Notes under the pieces: generated by a model
Databases searched by the model: none
What the model was told of the DNA's origin: nothing
What the model saw: the letters and a program-made list of their open reading frames with translations, nothing else
Made by a program: the position numbers and the translations under genes
Part shown: positions 24,558 through 35,979 of the stretch, one piece after another
How positions within the stretch are numbered: position 1 is the first letter of the stretch
How the letters are laid out: every line of letters starts with the position of its first letter
Assembly: GCA_027422505.1 (NCBI GenBank)
Contig: JAPQWV010000304.1
Coordinates: forward strand, 310,001-374,000
DNA length: 64,000 nt
Direction of reading: 5' to 3'
Source: Craterostigma plantagineum
Taxonomy: Eukaryota > Streptophyta > Magnoliopsida > Lamiales > Linderniaceae

Positions 24558-26630
24558 TTTTTCAGTAAAAATTTTATAACAGAAACGACTTAATCAACAT
24601 GCATGAAGTGTTGGAAGTTGGTTTTTTGGAGTAAGAAAGACGAACTAGCAATCAAGAAAATGCTTTTGAATGGTTGGAGAGTTTTGATAGTTTGATCATA
24701 CTAGTTTGATGAATTTGTGAAGATGAGGGAAGTTTGGTTGGGTATTTATGGAGGGTGGCGTAGAGGTATTAGAGGGTGTAAAAAGTGGATTAGTACGTGA
24801 TTCTAGTAGTCAACTTTAAGATGCTCCAGTTGGGTCCTAAAGTGAGACTTGTTAAATAAAGATTTTTTAACCTTGAAACTATGAAATAGTACTATTGTAT
24901 TCATCTCTTTCCATTCCCATGATCTGTTACCTTTTGGATGGATGTTCTTGAGACGAAGTTCTGAAAATGCAAAAACATTTATTTGAAAGTTGTAGTTTTG
25001 AGAAAAAAAATTTGCTTGGTGGTATGAAGTATTGTATGTATGACTAGTGGTAATAGATTGGATCTAACCATTGGAGATTATAAGAACAGATAGCAGAAGG
25101 ATCTAGGCGTTATTTTCATGGTCCAATTTTTTCAGCTTTGATTCGAGAATTGGAGATAACGTTAGCTGTAATGTATTTTAATTATAGGCTCTTTCAGAAG
25201 ATAGATGGTGGATTTATTTTTATTACACTATAAATACTGGTTTACAATAGGAAATTGTAATTTAGGATCGATTCTTGATAAAAAAAAAAAAAAAAAAAAA
25301 CTGAAATTTAATATCAACAACTGATATGATTATTTGTTTTTGGAAAGAAATCTGATGGTTTGCCAGCTCAAGGGTCAGTATGTATGATCGGAGAAGAATA
25401 AGTAAAGATCAGAATTTAGTGAGGGACAATCTAAGTAATTGCTGCTAATGGAATGGATTCCTTTGATGTTTGCTTTACTCTTCAACCTTAAAATTGACAA
25501 TGTTATCTCGTTAAGAATAAAACAAAAGATTGTTCTGATAAGAAATTCCATTCGAGTAGAATCTCTATAGAAAAACAGGCATTTTTTAAGCTAAACCAAC
25601 GGGCTTGGTGATATCCTGCTGTGCATTATCATCAGTTGAAAATACTATCTGGGAAACAGTTGCCAAATTGTCTTGATGTGGGTTTTGTCTTCTTGATCAT
25701 GCATGCACCTTCATGGTACTGTTCCATAAATGTCTAGAAAGTCTGATATAATAGCTTGTAAGAAGAAGCGATTTAGAGAGAATTTATAGCATGCCATCTC
25801 ATGTCATTTTTTGTTTACATTATTATGCTTCTTATTTGTAATCATTTTCGCTCCTCATTTAAAAGTTTATGCTATGATCACGTAATCCACAATCATTCGA
25901 TATCCATTGTGTGGAGTTGGGCACGCACGCCATAGGGTATATAGTAGGAACAGTTTTCCATATCCATATGTATATACACCGAGAGTATGGAAGCTTTGTT
26001 TGAATTACTGTTTGCTTGTCATGCTTGCATTAATAAATTAGTCAACCTTATCCACCAACGTTTTTTCGATTAAGCTTCTTGTTAAATTAATAGTATATTT
26101 CAGATCAATTATGCATGTCAATCATGGAAGATCGGCTTTGGCTCTATCCATTTTGAGGGTAAATATGCATATATTTCGTAAATGTGTGCTGTGTGTGAAC
26201 TCTCTTTATGGAATGGTTAACAACTTACATTCAACTTCATCTTGGGCACAGTAAGGATTTCATCACTCATGCAATATGACGGCATGAAGCAAATTAAATA
26301 GGTCAAATTTCAAAGCCACATCAAACTTTTTCTCCCTTCGCATGATCCCACTCATGAGCAAGTGATGTCATATCAATTGGCAAATCGATGCACTAACATC
26401 GCACTGAGCGGATCCTTTTATAATCTTTCCCAAATTAGTGATGATAAAGACATTTCTTTCATTCATTGTTGTACCTTTTTCTTTTCTCGCGTAAATCCAA
26501 AATAAGAGAAGCAAGGTGATGTGTTTAGTTCAATGTAAATCTCAATTCTTGATTATAATAGTAACCATTGTTATTACAAGCTATCCCCATTGGTTAAAGG
26601 TGTCTTTTTTGAACTATATCCTTGTTGCAC
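24558..26630. other. Long intergenic region upstream of IPT
   Basis: About 2 kb of AT-rich DNA, including the IPT promoter and a poly(A) run at about 25281-25300. No gene or element with readable ends was found here. Confidence 0.5.
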
Positions 26631-26849
26631 AAATTCCTATGGGAATTTACCAACGGGGTTGGTCCAAGTGGTAAGCGACTTGGTATCGCTTAAGCAAGGT
26701 CTCGAGTTCGAATCCTTGTGTATGCAGCAACCCCCTTTGGGAGCCTCACCCGCCGTTACCAGGTACACGACGCGGGGTGAACCGGATTAATCGGGGCAAC
26801 CCGGAATCGGTCGGGTATCCGGAAAAAAAAAAATTCCTATGGGAATTTA
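26631..26849 (+). mobile_element. tRNA-derived SINE with 19-bp target duplication
   Basis: Perfect direct repeats AAATTCCTATGGGAATTTA at 26631-26649 and 26831-26849 bracket a 181-bp body (26650-26830). The body has an A-box-like GGTCCAAGTGGTAAG near its start (about 26661-26675) and a B box GAGTTCGAATCC about 40 bp further on, followed by an unrelated GC-rich tail and a terminal A run. This is the standard anatomy of a plant SINE mobilised by LINE machinery. The perfect duplication implies recent insertion. It lies about 225 bp upstream of the SmD1 start codon. I could not name the SINE family. Confidence 0.92.
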
Positions 26850-27074
26850 TTTCTAGAAAAGTTAGTCTCAATTTGTTTTAAATGGGCCTTTGGATTTAAG
26901 TGAGGACTAACATGGTTAAGAAAGAGGCCTATTTGAGCATTTAACCCATAATACAGGCCCAAGTATTTCATACGAGTGAATGTTGAATTAAACAAACCCT
27001 TTCCCACAACTTTGAGTTGATTGCCAACTTGCGTTTTGTTGCTTCGCGCGAATTGCTAGCACTGTGTCGAATCA

Positions 27075-28161
27075 ATGAAGCTCGTCAGGTTTGTGGTTGT
27101 TGTACATGATGTTAAATCTGTCAGACTTTTGATTGTCGTTTGGTTTTAACTTCGAGTTTTTCTTTTTTTTTTCAATTTGAGCAGATTTTTGATGAAATTG
27201 ACCAACGAGACCGTGTCGATTGAGCTCAAAAATGGAACCGTTGTTCATGGAACCATTACAGGTTAGTGTTTCAGTCTAAAGTATGGTGTGATTGTGGTAA
27301 ATTTTTCTTGACTTTGCAAAGTCGATTGTAATACCCATCCTTTACGATTGTTGTTTGGAACATTGCCGATTATATGAAGAAGTCACTTGTGGATACGGCT
27401 GATTGTGTTCACTGAAGTACATGAAAGTTTTGGAAGTGTCAGACCCCTCAAATCTACATTGTTAATAATATGAAAGATCTTCGTGAATGATTGTTCAAAT
27501 GAGCACTTTGCTAAGCAATGGCTTTTTTTCCTTATTATTCTTGTTGTAGTTCAAACCTTTCTCTAAGTAGCAAAAGTCTCTGGCCCCATTACTTTCAATG
27601 CATTTTTTAACATTGTAGTTGCACTTATCTGACTGTTTGTCTTATTGCTTTCCATAGGTGTGGATGTCAGCATGAACACTCATTTGAAGACTGTTAAGCT
27701 TACATTGAAGGGAAAGAATCCTGTGACCATGGATCATCTCAGTGTAAGGGGTAACACTATCCGTTATTACATCCTTCCAGACAGCTTAAATCTCGAGACT
27801 CTTCTTGTCGAAGAGACACCCAAAATCAAGCCCAAGAAACCAACTGCAGGTAAGATGACAACTTTCTCTGCCATTTTTCGTAATAGTAATGGTCTGCATA
27901 GTCCGAGGATCTCAGTTTGGAAAAAGAATAAGACCACATATCCCTGGTATGAGGATTTTGTTAGTGTAAAGATAGCAGTAAGTGTGAAGAAACAACAATC
28001 AAAGCTACTATATACTGTTACTCAGTGGATCAGTCATTTTTGCTTCTACATGTGTTCTCCATACAAATCTTGAACCTAATTTGCGATTCATTTCAATAGG
28101 GAAACCATTGGGCCGTGGCAGAGGGCGTGGTCGCGGACGAGGGCGTGGACGAGGACGGTAA
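27075..28161 (+). CDS. SMD1: Small nuclear ribonucleoprotein SmD1
   Basis: Core Sm-ring protein of the U1, U2, U4 and U5 snRNPs, needed for pre-mRNA splicing. Four exons (27075-27088, 27185-27261, 27658-27849, 28100-28161) join to 114 residues, exactly the conserved length. The first exon codes only MKLV plus two bases. The Sm fold is clear: [17 protein letters not shown] (Sm1) and the Sm2 segment with [13 protein letters not shown]. The C terminus is the expected glycine-arginine tail (about nine GR units), the target of symmetric arginine methylation. TGGGCC/GGCCCA motifs at about 26883 and 26955 suit a housekeeping promoter. Confidence 0.97.
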
Positions 28162-29614
28162 TTGCCTCGTTTGTACCGTTATGTAAAAGGAAATATTTGC
28201 GCTGTTATTTTGAGCTATGATCCCATCTTTGCACACTCTTTCTTGACATGTTACTGTTGTCTGCATTTCTCAAGTAATATCCTTTCCTTTTCCTGAGATT
28301 TTCTTTCCCAGTGTGGTTGGGTAGTCAAAGTCAGATATAACCCTTTTTTCAAATTTCTATCTATGAAAAGGGAATTTCAACCAACTCCGAAAAAAATGTC
28401 AAATCCAAGCCCACACGAGACAGCTCCATTTTGAATTTGCCCATTCTATCAAACTCTGAGTATTTAATTCAGGTAATTTGGATTTTTGTAGAATATTTGT
28501 TATTTATGAAGTTTTCATGGAGATAGGAGATACAATACCTTGAAAAAGTAATAAAATAGTAATATAGATAGTTTCGTCAAACCGATGGAGATACCGATAC
28601 CGAACCGAATTTCCTACGGTTAAGTCCCGAATTAACATTTTCACTGAATATAAGCTAATAAAATAGGAATTACCGAGCGATCGATTATCGGTAATAACGG
28701 ACTACCTAGATAGGGCCGGCAAATTTACATATTAAAATAAAAGATCTAATATTCAGCATAAGATCGCGTCACGAGTCATCGTGAAAGTCGTCTGTCAGAA
28801 TTAAATAAAGCTATTTTTTTCTTGCATTTATTAGCTTTACATTGATTAGCATTACACGTCGATCAGATATGACACCTTCGCCGGTTGAAAAACCCAAAAA
28901 GATCATCTTTGGCTCCTCTGTCTATCTATTTGACGAGCTAATTCTCCATTATCCATAGTTTCTCAAACGTTCATTTCACAAACCGACAAAGCTACAGATC
29001 TTTGTAAGAAGGTAGGATAGTGACGTACTTCCATCAGATACAAATTTATCGATATCATCTACGAAGCCAAGTTTAGATATAGGGGAGGATAAGGGTTGAA
29101 TGAGCTTGCTTCTAGAACTCTCCGAGGTTTGTTTTCTTCCTCCACTTCTGAATATATAAGGTTATTTGAGTTTCGCTTAGCTTTCATAGGATTTTTATTT
29201 TGTTTTTCTGTTAATCACAGCGTTGTTTCTGCGGCTCAGGTAAACTCCGGGATTAAATTTCTGCTTAATTTGACGAAGGGAAAAAAAAATTTGTTTTTTC
29301 TTTGTGGGTAGTTCATTCTTGACTTTTGGATTATGTTTCTGCCATCTGTTAGCTATTTATGATATTTGGTGGAACTCTACGACAATGTCAAAATGTGGGA
29401 CAGTTCTATCAAAGTGAATCCTCAGCTCTTTGCATTAGACTGTGATTATTGTACCAAGTCTTCTCCAATTGGGTAGATTTTTGTTCTGTAAGAACAATTT
29501 TACAGCTTACGATGTATAAAATGCAAACATGCCTCAGAGTCTCTTACCACTGCTCTCAATCTCTTACAGTTTTGGCCGATGCTTGTCTTTTGCTCTTAGA
29601 GTGAGTGGATTATC
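28162..29614. other. SmD1 to F-box intergenic region and leader
   Basis: After the SmD1 3' UTR, the segment 28560-28730 contains degraded CCGAACCGAA-like DNA reminiscent of hAT-type repeats. A probable 5' leader exon of the F-box gene ends at CAG before GTAAAC at about 29240, with an acceptor near 29598; this leader intron is inferred from splice signals only. Confidence 0.4.
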
Positions 29615-30766
29615 ATGTCGGTTTCACCACCATCTCCAACTTTGGCTTCTTTGAATAGCGATCTCTTCTACGACATACTCAGGCGCCTCGACGGCGCAAC
29701 CTTGGCAAGCGCAGCGTGCGCCTGCGAAGCTTTCTGTTCGATTTCGAAGGAAGAGAGTCTGTGGGAAAACGTATGCTCTTCTGTGTGGCCTTCGACGAAC
29801 GGAGACGACGTTAAGCGCTTGATTTCTTCCATCGGTGGATTCAAGAAATTCTACGCGGACTGTTTCCCGCTCATAGTAAACAAAAAAGTCCCAGAATTTC
29901 GCTGGCACGACTATCGCCACGATTACTACCCTCAAGAACGGGTCGAAGCTGAATTCTACGGCGACCACGATGACGAAGTCGAAGATATTTCGCCGTCAGA
30001 CTTCGTTTCTATAGTCGACGTTAGGTATAAAGAACAGTTAGTAAGCTCGAAAGTCCTATGGGGTATACCTAATGCTAAGAGGGGTTTCGACGGTTGGTTT
30101 CACAACTGCCCCTTTCGAATCGATCTTCTTACGTATCCCACCGATGAGGAAGAAGCAGAAGCTGGGCAGACAGATGAAGCTATTGCCATTTCCCCATCCC
30201 ATGGCTTGCCCGGGATTCGCTCCATGGAAAGGGAGAGGAAAGAAGGCAAACTGTGGCAAGATCTGCGCGATAATTTGAGGCTGAGTTGGATTCTTGTCAA
30301 CACGAAGACGAAAAAAGCTGCCAACTTGTCGAGCTCGAGCCCTATCGGGGGACAAAGACATTGGCCCACTGACAACGATTTCATCGTACGTTTTGGCTCG
30401 ATTTTGCCCGCGAAAGATATTGTCCCCTGCCAAGTTGTCGAATGCTTGCTCACTATGAAGTTAAAGCTGAACAATTTGGAAACAGAGGAAGGCCCGAGCC
30501 TAAGGTTGACTGAGCTAAGCATGCAATTGGGAGACGTGGAAGGCTCTCATGTCAATGGAAGGATTAGCTTGCTCGTCTTGAGAGAATCGCTGGGCTGTCC
30601 GAAAAGCAAGAATTACGATGATGCCCTCGAGTCGTGTCGGTTGTACTCTAAAGCTAGGAGTGAGCTCAAAGAGGAGAAGATGAGGTACGAAAATAGGTTA
30701 GATACTTTCTGCATTTTGGGGAGCATTGCTGCTTGCATCACTTTTTGCTTCTACTGTTTGCAGTGA
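29615..30766 (+). CDS. F-box protein with C-terminal membrane segment (CFB/At2g27310-like)
   Basis: Likely SCF ubiquitin-ligase substrate receptor. A single-exon frame of 383 residues. The F-box is at about 11-55 (LNSDLFYDILRRLDGATLAS... SLWENVC). The middle region has the conserved FDGWFHNCPFRIDLL and the late SILPAKDIVPCQVVECLL blocks of a plant-specific F-box subfamily that includes the cytokinin-induced CFB protein. The last 22 residues (FCILGSIAACITFCFYCLQ) form one hydrophobic helix preceded by basic residues, a tail anchor as described for CFB. No kelch or LRR repeats. The substrate is unknown. Subfamily name is from memory of family features and not certain. Confidence 0.85.
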   Translation: MSVSPPSPTLASLNSDLFYDILRRLDGATLASAACACEAFCSISKEESLWENVCSSVWPSTNGDDVKRLISSIGGFKKFYADCFPLIVNKKVPEFRWHDYRHDYYPQERVEAEFYGDHDDEVEDISPSDFVSIVDVRYKEQLVSSKVLWGIPNAKRGFDGWFHNCPFRIDLLTYPTDEEEAEAGQTDEAIAISPSHGLPGIRSMERERKEGKLWQDLRDNLRLSWILVNTKTKKAANLSSSSPIGGQRHWPTDNDFIVRFGSILPAKDIVPCQVVECLLTMKLKLNNLETEEGPSLRLTELSMQLGDVEGSHVNGRISLLVLRESLGCPKSKNYDDALESCRLYSKARSELKEEKMRYENRLDTFCILGSIAACITFCFYCLQ

Positions 30767-31037
30767 GAAGAGAAAAAAAAAACCGAGTTTTGACTGAAAC
30801 GTTGTAGATCGCGTTTGTAGTTTAACAGTTTGTAGTTTAACGTTCGAAGTACTTGAGTTAATTTGTCTGTTTCATTGCGTACGAGAACGTACGTACATTA
30901 GATTAGCAGAAGATCAGCGGCGGAAACATCCATGCAGAACTTTACGTTGTTCTGCGAAAAAAAATATGGTCGGCGTTTATTTTTACCTATTAATAATCTT
31001 CTCGTATATGTGCGATCTCCGAGGATGGGCGATCTTT

Positions 31038-33096
31038 CTATACTTGGTTGACCTTCCGACGATCTTTAAAACTTGCGAGTTCTCCAATTTCTTCGACTTT
31101 CTTGGCTAATTTTTCGACCTTTTCGATGATCTCCATCGTGAGGAAGACGAAGCTCGAGACTGCTAGGCACTCGTCGTTCTCCGTTTCGTTCGACTCGAAT
31201 ATTTCAGGGCTCGTCAGTTTCTTCGATTTCGTGGATTTTAATTCTTGGTTTATCGTCGATGGGAGCTCTTCCATGTTTTCGACGGATTCTCCGAGCTTTC
31301 TCATTGCGTATGCTAATGATGACGTCACTGTCTCAAATGGCTCCTTCATTAACTGTCTTCGTGAAGGAGGTGGCTAATCAGAATTAATAAAAAAAAAAAA
31401 GTTATTCTTTTTTAGGAGATAATATCGAAAATAAATGAATCTATATATATATACCTGCTTTGGGGATTGAAGACATGCATGTAATAAAAGAAGGGTAGCA
31501 GCGAGTTCTCTGAGATGTTCTCCAATTTCTATGTACTTCTCCCATGGGTACTTCAAACCGAATTTACCATGCCAAGGTTCCCATTTTGCAAAATTAGCCT
31601 TTAAAGAAAAATAACCATTCATTAAATTGTTTATTGTCATTCATTAATTTCACTGGAAAAACTAGTAGTAACTATGATAATTAGTCTTTTGAATTAGCTT
31701 TCTCAACGTGCCTGTGCAAACACATTTATCTCTCGAGTTATTTCTGACAGGCAAACATTCGACAGATGGGACGTCATAAGTAGTGTAATATTAATAGTGG
31801 AGCGAATATAAAACACTTTAAAAGTGCATTAATGGATTAATTAAAAATTATACCATAGACTCATCTTTGGACTTTGAGTTCAAAATTGACTTGCAAGCTT
31901 CAACACAATCAGCCTTCTCACAGCTTGCCCCGTCGAAGTATGCGTCCAAGAAACCTATAAAAAAGAGCAGATTTAAAAGTCCGAAATTATGAATATAAAT
32001 TAATCAGACATAAAGTATAACAAAACTTGCCATTTAAACTACTAGCAAGATTGCTAAAGTTGTCGGCGGTGGAGCAATGGAGTTGGTCGCCGGCCCACAT
32101 CGGAAATAAAAGCAAACTTACGAACAAACAAATTGCAAATCCCATCCCAATAGTTGCTAGTCGATCCCTCGCCAGCTCGACAACCTTATCTGCTCTAACG
32201 CCCGAGACAACGACCAAGTCGAACGTTAAGATCGATATCATAATACCGTAGTCGTACTTCTTCTTTATTCCTGGAACCATCCTCAAATACGTAGCAGAAG
32301 CACCTGAACAAAATACATATATTATTACGATGATCGATTGTATACTAATTGGTTTGTTAATAATCCCTCCGTCCCGCTAATTTTATCACACTTTTCCATG
32401 GGCGTCCCAATAATTTTATCGCATTTCCTTATTTAGCAAAAAACTATCACAAACAATCAATATAATAATATTAATTCTTAAAAGACGTGTTAAAATATAC
32501 ACTTTTTTACCTTTTCATTGTACTATATTATTATAATAATATCATCTTAATTTGCGTGACCAACAACTTATGTGATAAAGTTGCTGAGATGGAGGGAGTA
32601 ATATTTATTACCGAAGGCGAAGAGTGACAAAGCAACAACGATGGGGCTGAGATTAGTTCCAACGTTGTGTGCTAAAATGGCTGCTAATATTCCCAGGCCG
32701 CCGCCTGTTAGGGTTCCTATTGCCCTAAGTATGCCTTTGCTTAGCGTAGCACCTACGTATTTATATTACGTATTAGGGCAATTTTACGTTCATTTTCTAC
32801 GATTATTATTTTATTAAGGTGTGAATTTCAATTGACAAACCTGCATGGAACTCGAAGACTACGACGACAGTCATTATTGCCCACATGGCATTTTCGCCGA
32901 CTTGCTTGAACATGGAGTTTAGGAGATAGAGAAGAGAAACCAAAACTAAGGCAGTGCCTACTTTGATGCTGTGAATAGCTCTCTTTTCCTTGAGAGTAGA
33001 GATAGAAATGGTAATAATGAAGGGAACTATCTTCTTCTTCTTCTTCTCCCTTACCATCTTCTTCTTCTTCTTCTTCTTCCTTAATGCGGTCGTCAT
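31038..33096 (-). CDS. Aluminium-activated malate transporter family anion channel (ALMT)
   Basis: ALMTs are plasma-membrane or tonoplast anion channels carrying malate or other anions. Six exons (33096-32841, 32752-32612, 32303-32022, 31954-31854, 31598-31455, 31373-31038) join to 419 residues, slightly short for the family. Membrane helices begin at about residue 40; conserved blocks include WAIMTVVVVFEFHAGATLSK, GTLTGGGLGILAA, ATYLRMVPGIKKKYDYG and the WEPWHGKFGLKYPWEKY motif. The N terminus is a lysine run coded by an AAG repeat. The exon 3 donor (after 32022) was chosen because only it joins in frame to exon 4; a competing donor 5 bp upstream breaks frame. A Stowaway-like MITE lies in intron 2. 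Confidence 0.88.
32361..32600. mobile_element. Stowaway-like MITE in ALMT intron 2
   Basis: A 236-bp element (32363-32598) between TA copies (32361-32362, 32599-32600), the Tc1/mariner target duplication. Its left end reads ATCCCTCCGTCCCGC and its right end, on the other strand, CTCCCTCCATCTCAGC, the classic Stowaway terminus with one first-base difference. TTTATCACA-type sequence follows inside both ends. No coding capacity. The right end is 12 bp from the 5' splice site of ALMT exon 2. Confidence 0.85.
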
Positions 33097-35910
33097 GACT
33101 TGAAAAGGAAGAAGGAGCAGACGACATATTTGCTTCGCATGTGATATTATTGACAGACATACGTAGAACTTTCGAAATTCTTTGTAGTAAACCCTTGGTG
33201 GGAATATGAGTTGATATTACACAACAAGGCAGAATAGCGTCGTGTCACTATATATATAACAATTAAATTGTTATACTACGCCACCGTACGTACAACACTG
33301 CAGTTAAAAGTGGACAATGGGTAACGTCCATGATTGGATTATGAATATAAACGATGAGTATTTTATCTTAATTTATTGTTACTTATTACTAGGAAGAAGG
33401 AATTGAGGGTTTCTTTTCTTTCTTCATTAATTTTTACAACGTGGCGATAATAGTCTCGTCTCATCATTCTGATTGTTAGTTATTTGAAATTGCAAGCATT
33501 GACAAATAAATTCGATCATGATAATGAGTTATACCCAATGCATGATGCGTTGACATGCACGATATGTCGAATTACTTGCCCTTACGTAAATTTTGGTTAG
33601 AAATTTCGTTGAACAAAGTATAGCAGTGAAGTATATCGTACTCAGATTTTGCGTATGCACTAATACAATAAATCTTATTACAAGTTTTGCAAATTCGAAT
33701 TCCAACGATAATCGAATTGTTAGGCCGAACATGAGACCTATCGACATAGGCTTCATATAAACTCACTCTTTGAGGTTGCTCTAAGTTGTACGAATCACAA
33801 GTGGAGTAAAAGGGAACAGAAGATCGCATGTGTGCGCCTTTAAAGAAATTTAATTTGACTATTTAGTTATCAGCATAAGCATCGCCATAAGTCATTGTCA
33901 CTACCTAACCAGATTGCGAGGGATCTTATCTTTTTCAACAATGTATATATTATATATAAATATATTATATATAAATACTCATTTATATATGTTGGCTGAC
34001 TCATCAAATCAAGAAAGAATGACATCCGTACATTCTGATACCGTATACAATAGCAGAGACATATAACTCCTTGGTTGTACTCTTGAACAACTAACTACAT
34101 ATGTTTTAAGTCTTAACTGTAATCGTAGCACAGTACAACATATTCGCCCCAAGTATGGTGGCCCTCTTGTACTTATATGCTTTTAGGGTTATATAATTAA
34201 ATAGTTTCGTATGATGTTATGGAGTTAATGGGTTGGAAAAATATGAAATAATAAAGGCCACTACCACCAAAGCAATATGATATCTCTCTCATGATAAGTA
34301 GTGCTACGTTTTATCATGTGATGTTGATAGAAACCTGATTGCATGAATAAACGTATAAGCAGTAAGAACACACATACCATCGCTTTGCCTGGTCGTAGAC
34401 AGCAATTCTTTTTTCATTTTCCTAACTCACATTGTAATAGAATAAATCGAGTTTATACTCAATTTCACTACTTCTTGATCATACAATTTTTTTTTATACA
34501 TAATCATTACCACAGAAAATATAATTAAGTAATAGCTCTGTCGTATAGTATCATCAAAATTCATATCACATCGATGTAAATTTGGTATAAATATGGGTTT
34601 ATTTGAGTCCAGTACCATATAATATTTAGTCAACTGTGAATTCTTTCATATTAAATTGAATATTATTACCAACAAAAATATAAATTGGCCGTACGTACGT
34701 TGGAGTGTGAACCAACTTGCTGATGCGATTTCCACCTGATAAAGACCTCCATGAACTTGGAATTGGAACTATACATTATATAAAGTTAGCCGAATCCATT
34801 GGAGAATATATGGGAAGCAGTAATAATTAATTAAGGATTAATAGTTGGTTTAGTGGAAACTTTGGTTGTAATGCTAAAACCCTAATGAAAAGACAAAGCA
34901 AAGTCGAAAGCCGACAAGTGTACCACAGATGTATACTTTTGTCCGTAGCACGGAACTTTGATCACCTCTCTTTTGCGATCGTGATGTGTATAAATAAAAT
35001 GCCTTTTCAATGATAGTGCTTATGCAAATTGAATTTGATTAAGAAATACCAACTAAATTAAGAAAAAACGGCCTTGTTCATTTATTTTATATCTATACAT
35101 GTAATTTTCTCTTTGCCATCGTATTTTTTTGGGTTACAATTTTTCGTTAATTTCGAGTAACTTATTTAGGAAGATATCGACGACAAAAAGGAAACAAGGA
35201 AATCTATATGTATATGGTTGTGGTGGAGAGATGAAAATTAGAATTAATATCACTTATAGTAGCAGTCCATTATATAGAGCTGCCATTGGTTAAATGATTT
35301 AGTCGTGTTAGGTTTTTGTCAAAGCCACTCATTTTGTTTCTGCATAACAATTTACATTAACATTTTGCCTTGTCTGAACATCAATCATGTGATTAGTGAC
35401 TATTGTGTTTGACTTTTTCTTGGTGGAATAAAGCTTTGCATAGAATACATTCACATTTCTTTATAATGATATAATACATCCCGAATTTGAATTCTATGCA
35501 CTAAGTTTAGGACGAGAGTGATACATATACAACAATTACAAAATTCGGAATTAACAGTAGCAAATTTTACACTAGCTTATTTTTCGTAAGTATGTAACAT
35601 AATTAATAATGTAAAAGAAATACTAAAGATTATGATTGAGATCCTAATATAACAATGCCGCGTTACGACCACATCCACAATACTTTATTATCATGAAAAT
35701 AAAAGTGAAACGTATTAATTGGGTTGCTTTAACTATTTATCATAGACAAACTATCTTACAGAAAACCTTTGTATGAATGAATTATATTTAGTCTGAAAGA
35801 TAAAGAAACATTGAACACATCGATCAAAGGCCCATTCGAAATCCCCTCAAGCCTATTGTGTCCAACTCCAATATATCAGCCTGTTCTTTTAGGTTCTGTA
35901 AGAAGCTGAC

Positions 35911-35916
<6 letters not shown>
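33097..35916. other. ALMT upstream region and gene-poor DNA
   Basis: A minus-strand TATA box lies at 33249-33258, about 155 bp before the ALMT start codon. Beyond it, about 2.6 kb of AT-rich DNA shows no gene; listed small frames lack family motifs. AT-rich short repeats occur at 33940-33975. Confidence 0.5.

Positions 35917-35966
<50 letters not shown>
35917..35966. repeat. (AT)n microsatellite, about 50 bp
   Basis: Uninterrupted AT units directly left of a fold-back element. Long AT runs are frequent insertion sites of mobile elements. Confidence 0.95.
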
Positions 35967-35968
<2 letters not shown>

Positions 35969-35979
35969 TCGGGGCGATT

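Noticed and set aside
26650..26830. Possible tRNA gene with A and B boxes
   Set aside because: Spacing and lack of acceptor-stem pairing, the long unrelated 3' body, terminal A run and target duplication all fit a SINE.
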